From: JAYQKL01 sp049889415
GTDB lineage: Bacteria; Pseudomonadota; Alphaproteobacteria; RS24
DNA: 64,000 bases
Assembly (NCBI GenBank): GCA_049889415.1
Contig: JBMHDL010000006.1
Location: 1 to 64,000 of the forward strand
Reading direction: 5' to 3'
How positions within the stretch are numbered: position 1 is the first letter of the stretch; every line of letters begins with the position of its first letter. Positions 29,466 to 38,429 of this stretch are shown here, piece by piece. A program made the translations under genes and the position numbers. Below the pieces are notes generated by a model. That model had not been told where the DNA came from, did not search any database, and was given only the letters and a program-made list of their open reading frames with translations.

Positions 29466-30272
29466 TCAGCCTCGTTCCGACGGGTCATCCGGGAGCGTCA
29501 TCAAATGCACCCTGGGCGATGTCGCCGATAGATCAATATGACTGTCCATGGCAAAAACCTTGGCGATGGTTTCGCGCTTGAAGGTCTGCGCAACCGTCCC
29601 GTCGGCAACAATCCGGCCATCCATCATCCAGATCAAACGGTCGGCATAACGGGCGGCAATCTCCAGATCATGCAGCACCACCAACGCGCCATTGCCGTCC
29701 GTCACATAGGCTTTGATCAATTGCATGATGCTGTGCTGATGCTGTGGGTCAAGGGCAGTTATCGGCTCATCAGCCAAAAACAGCGGTGTTTGGCCGGCAA
29801 ACAGACGGGCGCAATGCACGCGCGTTTGCTCCCCGCCCGACAAGGTCACCATGGAACGGTGCCGCAAATGCGCAACCGAGCAGGCACGCATGGCGCGCTC
29901 AACCAGCGCCCTGTCCTGCGGCCCCAACATGCCCATGCCACCGCCATGAGCATAACGGCCCAACGCGACAACATCTTCAACCATGTTGGGCCAGGCCAGC
30001 TCGCGGGATTGCGGCAAATATCCAAGACATTTGGCGCGGTGCTGATGACCATAATCGACCAGCGGCTTGTCCGACAACATGACCTGTCCGCTGCGCGGTT
30101 GCTCAAGTCCGCAGGCAAGTTTCATCAGGCTGCTTTTGCCGGCGCCATTAGGGCCCAATATGATGACCAGCTCCCCCTGCCGGACGGCAAAGGAAAGATC
30201 GGCAAGTAAAGATGACCCGTCTGGGCTCCAGCTCACATTATTAAACAGCAGGCTGTGCAGGGTTTCAGCCAT
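29466..30272 (-). CDS. btuD: ABC transporter ATPase, BtuD-type (B12)
   Basis: ATP-binding subunit of a type II importer for cobalamin or a related corrinoid. Walker A GPNGAGKSS (about 39), ABC signature LSGGEQTRVHCARLF (about 142) and Walker B PLFLADEPITALDP. 268 aa. FecE/HemV/BtuD proteins are hard to tell apart by sequence; the B12 assignment rests on location between a BtuC-like permease and cobQ, downstream of btuB and a cobalamin riboswitch. It overlaps the permease stop by 8 bases. Confidence 0.9.
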   Translation of the reverse strand: MAETLHSLLFNNVSWSPDGSSLLADLSFAVRQGELVIILGPNGAGKSSLMKLACGLEQPRSGQVMLSDKPLVDYGHQHRAKCLGYLPQSRELAWPNMVEDVVALGRYAHGGGMGMLGPQDRALVERAMRACSVAHLRHRSMVTLSGGEQTRVHCARLFAGQTPLFLADEPITALDPQHQHSIMQLIKAYVTDGNGALVVLHDLEIAARYADRLIWMMDGRIVADGTVAQTFKRETIAKVFAMDSHIDLSATSPRVHLMTLPDDPSERG

Positions 30273-31278
30273 GTCCGCCCCCCTTTTTGGATGTGACCCC
30301 CTTCACGGCGATGGCGACAAACACCGGCGCGCCAATGAGTGCCGCCACAACCCCCAGCTTCAACTCCGTCACGCCGGGAAGCATCCGCACCGCAATGTCG
30401 GACACAACCAAAATCAGCCCGGCCAGCAAGCCAGACGGCAGCAGAGACCGTGCCGGATCATAGCCGACATAAGGCCTGATCATATGCGGGGCGATAATGC
30501 CGAGAAACCCTATGGCACCCGCCAGTGCAACGCCGGCGCCGGTCAACAGGCCGGTCCCAGCAATCACGCCAAAGCGCAGATGCCGCAGATTGACCCCGAG
30601 CGCATGCGCCGACTCCTCACCAAGAGTCAAGGCCGACAGTCCGCGCCGCACACGCCACAAAACCACAAGCCCGATAGCCATAAAAGGCAGAACCAGCAGA
30701 ATATCATCCATGCTACGATAGGCTACAGAGCCCAGTGTCCAGTTCACCATATCCGACAAGGTGAACGGATTGGGCGCCAGATTCATCATCAAAGCCATCA
30801 GCGCCCCGGCAAAACTGGAGACCCCAACACCGGCCAGTATCAGCACAGTCATATTGGCGCTCCGGCGCGCCACCGCAGCAATGAACAGAGTTGCCGTCAA
30901 AGCCCCCAAAATCGCTGCGGCCGGCATGACCAAAACGCTGCTTGCGGCCAGGCTGTAGAAAATCACCAAGGTTGCGCCCAATACGGCACCAGCGGAAACG
31001 CCCAAAACGCCCGGATCAGCCAGCGGGTTGCGCAACAGACCCTGCAATGCCGCACCGCTGACGCCCAGTGTGGCACCGACCAGCCAAGCTGCCAATGCCC
31101 GTGGCAGACGGATATCGAACAGGATCTGCCGTGCCACGTCATCCTCGCCCCCGAACATGGCGGCGACAAGGACAGCAGGCGGATAAGCCGTCGTACCAAG
31201 CAGGCAGGCAGCTAAAACGGCAAGCAGTCCGGCCAGACCCAGGACGAGAGAAAGCCTATGAAGCTTATCAAACACCAT
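30265..31278 (-). CDS. btuC: ABC transporter permease, FecCD/BtuC family (B12)
   Basis: Membrane subunit, 337 aa, of the FecCD/BtuC family with about ten membrane helices. Family motifs: RLPRALAAWLVGATLGVSGA (about 52), then NPLADPGVLGVSAGA, and near the C-terminus IGFLGIIAPHMIRPYVGYD. Its ATG directly abuts the stop of the binding-protein gene (TGAATG). Genetic context makes cobalamin the likely substrate; heme or siderophore iron is the alternative for this family. Confidence 0.92.
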   Translation of the reverse strand: MVFDKLHRLSLVLGLAGLLAVLAACLLGTTAYPPAVLVAAMFGGEDDVARQILFDIRLPRALAAWLVGATLGVSGAALQGLLRNPLADPGVLGVSAGAVLGATLVIFYSLAASSVLVMPAAAILGALTATLFIAAVARRSANMTVLILAGVGVSSFAGALMALMMNLAPNPFTLSDMVNWTLGSVAYRSMDDILLVLPFMAIGLVVLWRVRRGLSALTLGEESAHALGVNLRHLRFGVIAGTGLLTGAGVALAGAIGFLGIIAPHMIRPYVGYDPARSLLPSGLLAGLILVVSDIAVRMLPGVTELKLGVVAALIGAPVFVAIAVKGVTSKKGGGHG

Positions 31279-32145
31279 TCACCTGTGCTCCGCTTTGCCG
31301 GCCGGCGCAGCCAAAATCTTAAGCGCATCCAGCATGAACCAGGCGCCACAGGATGTCACGGCACCCGACAGAGATGTGCGCCTGTCGTCCGGAAGGGCTT
31401 GGGCGACTGGATGACGGGACGCCGACCATTTGTTTTTATCCGCATATCCGGCTCCGAAGGAGGCATACACCACCCGGTTCGGGGGCTCACGCACCAGCTT
31501 TTCCAATGGGAGGGTGCGCCATCCCTCACCGGTTTCATAATTGTCATATCCGGCATGACGGATCAAATCATCCATCAAAGTCCCGCGCCCGGCGGTCAAG
31601 CCGCCCGGCGTCATGTATAACAGGGTCTCGCCCAGGGCGACGGTCGGACGGGCAAGCGCAGCCTCGGCATGGCGTGCGGTGGCCTCAGCCTTTTGCGGCG
31701 CGCCCAGCAAGGTACCGATTTGCCGGGTAATGGCAGGAATGTCTGCAAGGCGTTGTGCATTTGGAAGTTGCACAACCCGGATGCCGGCTTGTTGGAAATA
31801 TGTCACCGCTTTGGGGCCGCCGCCATAGCTGCGCACCACAAGATCGGGCTGCATGGCCAAGATGGTCTCCGCGCGCGGAGCAACCTGACGAACACCGACG
31901 GCCTTGTCGCGATAAAAAGAGAAAGGCTTGCCGGCATCCGGCGACAGGGCGGCAATGCGGTCTCTGTCAACAAAATGCAGCACATATTGGTCGGCACAAT
32001 AATCCAGCGACACGACCCGGCGGGATGTCTTTATCTCCCTCTCAGGCGTTTCCCCAGCCTTTGTTTCAACCAAAGACAGAACGGGGGCTGCGGCCACCAG
32101 GACCGCAGCCAAGAAACGCTTGATTACCCTGCCCGCAACCACCAT
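31279..32145 (-). CDS. btuF: Periplasmic B12-binding protein, BtuF-like
   Basis: Cluster A-II (type III fold) substrate-binding protein. Signal peptide about residues 1-30 (KRFLAAVLVAAAPVLSLVETKAG), then RRVVSLDYCADQYVLHF, typical of BtuF/FhuD-like proteins, and LAMQPDLVVRSYGGG. It would deliver corrinoid from BtuB in the outer membrane to BtuCD. ATG 32145 is preferred over a GTG two codons upstream. Position directly after btuB and before btuC supports the assignment, as does riboswitch control. Confidence 0.88.
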   Translation of the reverse strand: MVVAGRVIKRFLAAVLVAAAPVLSLVETKAGETPEREIKTSRRVVSLDYCADQYVLHFVDRDRIAALSPDAGKPFSFYRDKAVGVRQVAPRAETILAMQPDLVVRSYGGGPKAVTYFQQAGIRVVQLPNAQRLADIPAITRQIGTLLGAPQKAEATARHAEAALARPTVALGETLLYMTPGGLTAGRGTLMDDLIRHAGYDNYETGEGWRTLPLEKLVREPPNRVVYASFGAGYADKNKWSASRHPVAQALPDDRRTSLSGAVTSCGAWFMLDALKILAAPAGKAEHR

Positions 32146-32169
32146 GTCCACAACCCTAAAACCAAAACC

Positions 32170-33996
32170 CTAAAGCCCAAATCGCACGCCCATATAAGCG
32201 GATAATCCGGGTGTACCGTAACCCAGCACCTGCTGGTAGTCCTCATCAAACAGGTTCTCGACCCGGCCATAAAGCTGCCAGCCGGACTCCAAATCATAAG
32301 CGGCATTGGCATCAATCCGGGTCCAACTGTCGAGCAAAACCGTCGAGCCGTTTCTGTCCGGCTCAGAGCCATTATAGCGCACAATCAGATTGGCTGAAAA
32401 CGCCGCGCCGGAGTCATATCCTAGCGTCAGATTGCCTGCATGCTCCGGAATGCGCCCGAGCCGCTGACCGTCGCCTGTTGCCGCATCCGTGAAGGTGTAA
32501 TCAGCCGTCAGGGTTAGCACATCGGTCAATTCCATCTGCGCCGACACCTCCACACCTTCGGTTTCCGCCTCATTGACATTGGCATAGCAGTTCGCCGGAC
32601 AAGGCCAGACGCCGACATATTGCAGCAGGTTTTCCGTATCCTGACGGAAATAAGTCAGATCAAGAACCAGTCCCTTTGCACCCTGATATGTAAAACCAAG
32701 ATCCAGACTGTCGGTTTCTTCCGGCTGCAAGGACGGCGAGTCGTTCAACTCATCAAGGGTCGGGGCTTTGCGGCCCTGACTGTAGGCCGCGCGCAGGCTG
32801 ACTGTCTCGGACAGATCAAAAGCCGCGGTGGCGCGACCGGTCAGCTCATCCCCGAACAGACTATGGTCGTCATGCCGCAAGCCGGCCGTCAGGGTCAGAC
32901 GGTCATGCGGACTGATTTCATAAAGACCAAACAGGCTGGCAATATCAGCCTCATCATCCGGGCCGAGGGCTTCCGACTTGATTTCCTCAAAATCAGCGCC
33001 GAAAGCCGTCCGGCTGGTGTCACTAAGCCGCACAGCCGACTGATAGCGCAGCTGCAGGCGGCTGCCGCTTTCTCCAAACGCATATGCATCTGCACCATAA
33101 TTGTCCCGCTCAACACGGGTGAAGCCGAGTTGCATATCATGGGTCACATGTTCGCTGGCCGCATACCGCGCCGCGAGGGACGCAACAATCTGGTCATTAT
33201 CCGCCAGCGCCTCACCATCGGCCGGGCCGAAGGCATCGAATTCGGCGGTTGAGGAAATGGCGTAAAGGGCGGCATCGACCCGCAGCCGGTCCGACACCGC
33301 CACCCGGCCCTTGGCTGACAGCGAAAGCCCCTCAAAACCGTCCTCTTCAGTGTTGCCGTCATCCTCATCAGCTTTGGAAATCCCGTCAGACTCCTGATAA
33401 TTGACCGCCACCCGACCAGACGCCCTGCCGCGCACACCGCCCAAGGCAAGGCCGGTCCGGAAGGTGTTGAAGGAACCGGCCTCAATATGGCCGGAAAACT
33501 CCGCCGCTTCGGGTTGTTTGGTGGTGATGCTGACGACGCCGGCCATCGCATCCGAGCCCCAGAGGGTCGCCTGGCCACCCTTGAGAATCTCAATCCGTTC
33601 AATATGCGTCGCATCCAGAGATGCGAAGTCAAAAGCATTGCCGACCGAGGTCGGGTCATTGACAGCAACCCCATCAATCAAGACCAGCGTATGGCCGTTG
33701 GCACTCGCGCCGCGGGTGCGGACAAAACCGGAGCCGCCAAACGCTCCGTTCTGGTTGACCGACACGCCGGGCACATCCGCAAGGGCGTCAATGACATAAT
33801 CATGACCTTTCCGCCTGATCTCTTCAGCAGTGATCACGCTGATGCTGGTGCCGGCCTCCGATAAAGTGGTCGGCAGGCGGGTGCCGTAAACAGTGATTTC
33901 GCTGACCGGTTCGGCAATCACTGTTTGAGGGATCAGCAGAGTGAACAAACAAGCCGCCATAAAAGTCGAGTTGTTTTTATTGTTTTTGTGACACAT
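32170..33996 (-). CDS. btuB: TonB-dependent cobalamin receptor BtuB
   Basis: Outer-membrane 22-strand barrel with N-terminal plug, powered by TonB, that imports corrinoids. Signal peptide to about residue 28, TonB-box-like SEITVYGTRLP just after, a plug domain (about 45-150, SVITAEEIRRKGHDYVIDALADVPGV), then the barrel with NLFDEDYQQVLGYGTPG near the end. It ends in F-G-L rather than the usual terminal aromatic. 608 aa. A cobalamin riboswitch immediately upstream makes the substrate assignment strong. AAAGGA precedes the ATG. Confidence 0.95.
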   Translation of the reverse strand: MCHKNNKNNSTFMAACLFTLLIPQTVIAEPVSEITVYGTRLPTTLSEAGTSISVITAEEIRRKGHDYVIDALADVPGVSVNQNGAFGGSGFVRTRGASANGHTLVLIDGVAVNDPTSVGNAFDFASLDATHIERIEILKGGQATLWGSDAMAGVVSITTKQPEAAEFSGHIEAGSFNTFRTGLALGGVRGRASGRVAVNYQESDGISKADEDDGNTEEDGFEGLSLSAKGRVAVSDRLRVDAALYAISSTAEFDAFGPADGEALADNDQIVASLAARYAASEHVTHDMQLGFTRVERDNYGADAYAFGESGSRLQLRYQSAVRLSDTSRTAFGADFEEIKSEALGPDDEADIASLFGLYEISPHDRLTLTAGLRHDDHSLFGDELTGRATAAFDLSETVSLRAAYSQGRKAPTLDELNDSPSLQPEETDSLDLGFTYQGAKGLVLDLTYFRQDTENLLQYVGVWPCPANCYANVNEAETEGVEVSAQMELTDVLTLTADYTFTDAATGDGQRLGRIPEHAGNLTLGYDSGAAFSANLIVRYNGSEPDRNGSTVLLDSWTRIDANAAYDLESGWQLYGRVENLFDEDYQQVLGYGTPGLSAYMGVRFGL

Positions 33997-34080
33997 CGTA
34001 TTTCCTTTTCATGGTTGTCCAAAAGGGCAGACACCCGCATGCTTGAGAGCAAGACGGCTGTCCTGTTAACGCTTTACTGT

Positions 34081-34139
34081 GTCGTTTCAGAGAAGTGGTT
34101 CCCGTTCCAACTGGCTCTTCCCGGCCTGGAACGAACGAC
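34081..34139 (-). promoter_or_regulatory. Two-tier hairpin after the aptamer, probable expression platform
   Basis: Directly downstream (minus sense) of the aptamer, CGTTCC (34103-34108) pairs GGAACG (34128-34133), and an outer GTCGTT (34081-34086) pairs AACGAC (34134-34139). No U-tract follows, so it does not look like an intrinsic terminator. It may control translation or pause polymerase; this is inference. Confidence 0.4.
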
Positions 34140-34142
34140 GTA

Positions 34143-34312
34143 ATGGCAGGTCTCCTGACTTGTTCATCATCGCAAATCGTCGCCTTCCCGAATATGGCAT
34201 GCCCAACAGTGGCTTTCCCATCAGTGGCTTTGTGACGATTCACTCTTAACTTACAGTTGCGGGTACAGCGCCGGATTTTCACCGGCTTCCCTCTTAGCGG
34301 CACACCATGGTG
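34143..34312 (-). promoter_or_regulatory. Cobalamin (AdoCbl) riboswitch
   Basis: On the minus strand, conserved pieces of the cobalamin riboswitch appear in order: GCCGGTGAAAATCCGGC (34269-34285), TACCCGCAACTGTAA (about 34251-34265), GCCACTGATGGGAAAGCC (near 34211-34228) and AGTCAGGAGACCTGCC (34145-34160). Known members of this class turn gene expression off when adenosylcobalamin binds. It lies about 150 bases before btuB and is likely to control the whole btuB-btuF-btuC-btuD-cobQ run, because those genes are separated by 18 bases or less. Confidence 0.96.
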
Positions 34313-34434
34313 CACCGAACCATTAAGCTGGGTTTTATCAGATGCGCCGCCAAAGTGTCAATCAACCGCTGATTGACCTTAAAAACAAAGGACAAAGCTC
34401 TGGACGGCGGGGCTTGTGACAGATAGACAGGGGT

Positions 34435-34995
34435 ATGGACAACAAAGCAAATGACACGTTGCGCAAGACGGTTGTACTGGTCGGTATGATGGGCAGCGGC
34501 AAATCCTCGATTGGGCGGCTGCTGGCCGACGAGCTTGGAGTCACCTTCAAGGATGCCGACACGGAAATCGAGGCAGCGGCGGCCATGAGTATTGCCGAGA
34601 TTTTCGAGACCCATGGTGAGGCGTATTTCCGTGACGGGGAACGCCGCGTGATTGAACGCCTGCTGGCCGATCCGCCGCATATTCTGGCAACCGGTGGCGG
34701 GGCTTTCTGCACTGCGGACACACGCAGCCTGATCAAACAGACGGCCTGCTCTGTTTGGCTGAATGTCGAGATTCAGGAGTTGGTGCGCCGTGTCAACAAA
34801 CGCCCCGGCAAACGGCCCTTGCTGAACAAAGGCGACCCTGAAACCATCCTGTCTGACCTGCTGGCACAGCGCCGGGCTGATTATGCACAGGCTGACATTA
34901 TGATCGCCAGCGACAATGACTCACACAAGAGCACAGTCGACGACATTATTGCGGAATTGTCAGAGTTCGGTATTGTGAGGGCGGAAGGAGCCTAG
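34435..34995 (+). CDS. aroK: Shikimate kinase
   Basis: Phosphorylates shikimate at the 3-hydroxyl in aromatic amino-acid synthesis. P-loop GMMGSGKSSIG (about 17-27), the shikimate-binding DADTEIE (about 41) and FRDGERRVIERLL, the second substrate loop ATGGGAF (about 87) and the lid Arg in GKRPLL. 186 aa. CAGGGG precedes the ATG. It is followed after one base by aroB and then by the CNNM gene in a tight rightward operon. The region left of it holds the riboswitch reading the other way. Confidence 0.97.
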   Translation: MDNKANDTLRKTVVLVGMMGSGKSSIGRLLADELGVTFKDADTEIEAAAAMSIAEIFETHGEAYFRDGERRVIERLLADPPHILATGGGAFCTADTRSLIKQTACSVWLNVEIQELVRRVNKRPGKRPLLNKGDPETILSDLLAQRRADYAQADIMIASDNDSHKSTVDDIIAELSEFGIVRAEGA

Positions 34996-34996
34996 C

Positions 34997-36124
34997 GTGA
35001 CCATGCAAACCATTCGGGTGGATCTGTCCGCCACCGGCAACGCCGCATCCTATGACATATATGTTGGCGCCGGGCTGCTGGCCCGGGCCGGCGATTATAT
35101 CGCCGCACTTCTGGCGCGCCCCAAAGTGGCTATCGTGACGGATGAGACCGTCGCCGGCCTGCATCTTGATGCATTGAAAGCCAGCCTCGGCCAAAACGGC
35201 ATCACTGTGAGCAGCCTCAGCCTGCCGGCCGGCGAAGGCAGTAAATCCTTTGCCATGCTGGAGAAACTGACGGACTGGTTACTGGCGGAAAAAATCGAAC
35301 GCGATGACATCATCATTGCCCTGGGCGGCGGAGTCATCGGAGATCTGACCGGCTTTGCCGCCGCCATTTTACGACGCGGGGTCAACTTCATCCAGATCCC
35401 AACCACACTGCTTGCCCAAGTTGACAGTTCGGTCGGCGGTAAAACGGCGATCAATGCGGCCAGTGGCAAAAACCTGATCGGCGCGTTTCATCAGCCGCGC
35501 CTGGTGCTGGCCGATACGGATGTTCTGAACACGCTGCCGCAACGCGATTTTCTGGCCGGCTATGCCGAGGTCATAAAATATGCAGCGCTGGGTGATGCCG
35601 ATTTTTTTGACTGGCTGGAGAGCAATCTGGACGGTCTGCTGGCCCGTGACACGGCGCTGCTGCAGGAGGCCGTGGCGCGCAGCTGTTCGGCCAAAGCCGC
35701 CATTGTCGCCGCTGATGAAAAGGAAAAAGGGCAGCGTGCCCTGCTCAACCTCGGACACACATTCGGACATGCTTATGAAGCCTTGACCGGATACGGCCAG
35801 GATTTACTGCATGGCGAGGGTGTGGCACTCGGCATGGTCATGGCCTATGAGCTGTCAGCCAGTCTGGACCTATGCCCGCCTGAAGATGCCGCCAGACTGC
35901 GGCGCCACATCGCCGCTGCAGGCCTACCGGTGGACTCCTTCGCCATTGCCGGGGCACCCTTTGATGTTGCAGCATTGACCGAAGCCATGGCCCAGGACAA
36001 AAAGGTCCGGCAGGGGGTGATGACCTTCATCCTTGTCACCGGTCTCGGCAAGGCCTTCATTTCAAATGATGTGACGCCGGAGCAATTGGACGGGTTTCTG
36101 CGGGAGCGTGAACAGCCAGAATGA
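34997..36124 (+). CDS. aroB: 3-dehydroquinate synthase
   Basis: NAD- and metal-dependent cyclase that makes 3-dehydroquinate from DAHP, the second shikimate step. NAD-binding LGGGVIGDLTGFAAA (about 115) and the conserved PTTLLAQVDSSVGGKTAIN (about 135), zinc ligands within GHTFGHAYE and HGEGVALGM. 375 aa. The GTG at 34997 is used: GGAG is placed correctly for it, while an ATG two codons later is too far. It overlaps the next gene by four bases (ATGA). Confidence 0.97.
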   Translation: MTMQTIRVDLSATGNAASYDIYVGAGLLARAGDYIAALLARPKVAIVTDETVAGLHLDALKASLGQNGITVSSLSLPAGEGSKSFAMLEKLTDWLLAEKIERDDIIIALGGGVIGDLTGFAAAILRRGVNFIQIPTTLLAQVDSSVGGKTAINAASGKNLIGAFHQPRLVLADTDVLNTLPQRDFLAGYAEVIKYAALGDADFFDWLESNLDGLLARDTALLQEAVARSCSAKAAIVAADEKEKGQRALLNLGHTFGHAYEALTGYGQDLLHGEGVALGMVMAYELSASLDLCPPEDAARLRRHIAAAGLPVDSFAIAGAPFDVAALTEAMAQDKKVRQGVMTFILVTGLGKAFISNDVTPEQLDGFLREREQPE

Positions 36125-37389
36125 GTGCGTCACTTCTTTACCTCGGCCTGTTCATATTCTTCCTGATTCTCATTTCAGGTTTTTTTTCCGGTTCGGAAAC
36201 GGCCTTGACCGCCACCTCACGGGCCCGCATTCACAGGCTGGAGGAAGAGGGCGACCGGCGCGCAAAATCCGTCACCTTCCTGCTGCTGCAGAAAGAGCGT
36301 CTGATCAGCGCCATTCTGTTGGGCAATAATCTGGTCAATATTCTGGCCTCGGCCCTTGCGACACAGCTCTTTCTGACCCTGTTCGGCGAGGCCGGGGTGA
36401 TATATGCCACCATGGTGATGACTGTGATTGTCGTCATCTTTGCGGAGGTGCTGCCCAAAACCTACGCCATCCTGAACCCCGACAAAGTGGCCCTGCGGGT
36501 AGCGCCGGCCCTGCGCCTGGTGGTGCTGTTGTTTTCCCCGTTCAACTGGGCACTGGGACGCATCACGACCGGTTTCATGAGGCTGGTCGGAGTGGAGCGT
36601 GGCAAGGGCGATGCACTTGTCCCCGCCCATGAGGAAATCCGTGGCGCCATTGATTTGCACCACCTAGAAGAAGCCGTCACCAAAGGTGATCGGGACATGC
36701 TCGGTGGCATCCTTGACCTGAAGCAGCTGACGGTCGGCGAGGTCATGGTGCATCGCAAAAATATGCAGATGATTGATATTAACCTGCCGCAGGAGGACAT
36801 CATCAATGCGGTGCTGGACTCCCCCTATACCCGCATTCCGCTGTGGAAGGATGACCCTGAAAATATTGTCGGCGTTCTGCATGCCAAAAACATTCTACGG
36901 GCCTTGGCGGCGACCCATAAAAACGGCGCCGATATGGACATTCCCGCCCTGATGAGCAGTCCGTGGTTTGTCCCGGAAACCACGGATCTGGGCGAGCAGC
37001 TGACCGCTTTCCGCGCCCGCAAACAGCACTTTTCCCTAGTGGTTGATGAATATGGCGCTCTGATGGGACTGATTACTCTGGAGGACATTCTGGAGGAGAT
37101 TGTTGGACAGATTGAAGACGAACATGATGAGCCGGATGCCGTGTTCGAGGCGGCTGAGGACGGCAGTCTTATAGTTGACGGTGACATTACCATCCGGGAC
37201 CTCAACCGCGAGACGGGATGGACGTTGCCGGATGAGGAAGCCACCACAATCGCCGGGCTGGTCATCCACGAAGCCCGCACCATTCCGCGCCCGGGGCAGG
37301 TGTTCATTTTTCACGGTCTCCGATTCAAAATACTCGACCGCACCCGCAACCAGATCAAGCGTCTGGCCATCTCACCGGAAGAGGACTAA
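36121..37389 (+). CDS. CNNM/CorC-HlyC family membrane protein (Mg2+/Co2+ related)
   Basis: 422-aa membrane protein with an N-terminal CNNM (DUF21) domain of about four helices (1-180; SGFFSGSETALTATSRARIH), a pair of CBS domains (about 200-335; TRIPLWKDDPENIVGVLHAKN, then LITLEDILEEIVGQI) and a C-terminal CorC/HlyC domain (about 345-420). Related proteins function in magnesium export or cobalt/magnesium homeostasis; older annotation as hemolysin is misleading. Start overlaps the aroB stop. The aroK-aroB-CNNM order is widespread in alphaproteobacteria. Confidence 0.92.
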   Translation: MSASLLYLGLFIFFLILISGFFSGSETALTATSRARIHRLEEEGDRRAKSVTFLLLQKERLISAILLGNNLVNILASALATQLFLTLFGEAGVIYATMVMTVIVVIFAEVLPKTYAILNPDKVALRVAPALRLVVLLFSPFNWALGRITTGFMRLVGVERGKGDALVPAHEEIRGAIDLHHLEEAVTKGDRDMLGGILDLKQLTVGEVMVHRKNMQMIDINLPQEDIINAVLDSPYTRIPLWKDDPENIVGVLHAKNILRALAATHKNGADMDIPALMSSPWFVPETTDLGEQLTAFRARKQHFSLVVDEYGALMGLITLEDILEEIVGQIEDEHDEPDAVFEAAEDGSLIVDGDITIRDLNRETGWTLPDEEATTIAGLVIHEARTIPRPGQVFIFHGLRFKILDRTRNQIKRLAISPEED

Positions 37390-37673
37390 CCACCAGCCGC
37401 CCTGTTGTGCTCGGCAGGGGTCAGGGTTTTCATGGCCAAAGCGTGAATACCGGTCCGCAACTCCTCCGCCAGACAGTCATTGACGGCCCGTTGACGTTGC
37501 AGTCTGGACAATCCTTCGAAAGTTGAAGCGACAATCAACAGACGAAAATGTGTTTCACCCCCCTCTTGAAACCCGGCATGGCCCTGATGCAGATGCGACT
37601 CATCCGAAATATCCAAATGATCGGGTGAAAACTGTGCGGAAATCTTTTCCCTGATGCGGTCAGCGGTTTTCAT
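37386..37673 (-). CDS. bolA: BolA-family protein
   Basis: Small protein (95 aa) that pairs with monothiol glutaredoxins to handle 2Fe-2S clusters. The core is intact: the conserved His in ESHLHQGHAGFQEGGETHF, and RLQRQRAVNDCLAEEL followed by the IHALAMKTLTP ending. The ATG at 37673 (MKTADRIREKI) is the family start, with AAGGAACC about 10 bases upstream; the frame extends 15 codons further without family similarity. The end overlaps the CNNM gene, convergent, by 4 bases. Confidence 0.95.
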   Translation of the reverse strand: MKTADRIREKISAQFSPDHLDISDESHLHQGHAGFQEGGETHFRLLIVASTFEGLSRLQRQRAVNDCLAEELRTGIHALAMKTLTPAEHNRAAGG

Positions 37674-37778
37674 TGACAATAAGGTTCCTTTAACATCAAA
37701 AACGGGTTGCAACCCCACGCTATTGCTTCTAGGGTATGCCGCTTGTTTTCACCAATAATCATCTACATAATAAAGCGC

Positions 37779-38360
37779 ATGAAACTGAATTCAAAATATT
37801 TTGACGGCATCCGCATCAGCAAACCGGCCTCCAAATCCGTACAGACCCAGCAGGGTTGCGACTGGCCTGACTGCAGCGATGTCGGAGAATATCCCGCCCC
37901 GGTCGCGCCGGATTCTGATGAAAAGCGCTATTTTTGCCTGACCCACATCAAAATTTACAACAAAAGTTATAATTTCTTCGAAGGTATGGAGCAAAAAGAC
38001 ATACAGGCCTACCAACGCAGCGCCCATACCGGTCACAGGCCAACCTGGAGCATGGGCGCAAACCGGAATGCGCCGGGCGCACGCCCCGACTGGAAATTTG
38101 ATGATCCACTGGACATCATGAAGGAGCAGGGGATTAAGGCGCCGAGCGAAGCGGACCGCCATGTCACCACCGGCCAGAAAAAAGCGTTGGAGACGCTGAA
38201 TCTGGAACCTGACTGCAAGCCCGATGACGTCAAGCCGCGCTACCATCAGTTGTTGAAACGCTATCACCCTGATGTCAATGGCGGCGACCGGTCATTGGAA
38301 GAAAAGATGAACAAGGTCATTCAGGCCTATAATTTTCTTAAGGCGTCGGGCTTTTGCTGA
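37779..38360 (+). CDS. J-domain (DnaJ-like) protein
   Basis: 193 aa. A Cys-containing N-terminal region typical of this alphaproteobacterial family (CDWPDCSDVGEYPAP, then YFCLTHIKIYNKSYNFF) precedes a C-terminal J domain (about 130-193), with the HPD signature in RYHPDVNGG. It is likely to stimulate an Hsp70 partner; substrates are unknown. Pairing of this gene with cobS/cobT downstream is a conserved alphaproteobacterial order. The ATG at 37779 fits the family; the longer frame upstream does not. Confidence 0.92.
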   Translation: MKLNSKYFDGIRISKPASKSVQTQQGCDWPDCSDVGEYPAPVAPDSDEKRYFCLTHIKIYNKSYNFFEGMEQKDIQAYQRSAHTGHRPTWSMGANRNAPGARPDWKFDDPLDIMKEQGIKAPSEADRHVTTGQKKALETLNLEPDCKPDDVKPRYHQLLKRYHPDVNGGDRSLEEKMNKVIQAYNFLKASGFC

Positions 38361-38429
38361 ACCGGAATTGCCCTATATGAACCGTAATGCCGTTCGGACG
38401 GTCTTGTCCAAACCATCAAGGATTATGAA

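Noticed and set aside
28148..31215. Long plus-strand open frames opposite cobQ and btuC
   Set aside because: Shadows of genes with high third-position GC; protein composition is His/Gln/Arg-rich and unlike real proteins.
32140..32175. TTTAGGG-like repeats between btuB and btuF (telomere-like)
   Set aside because: Only two short copies in an 18-base spacer; simple low-complexity sequence.
33977..34315. 112-codon minus-strand frame covering the region before btuB
   Set aside because: It overlaps the cobalamin riboswitch and its translation has no protein-like features.
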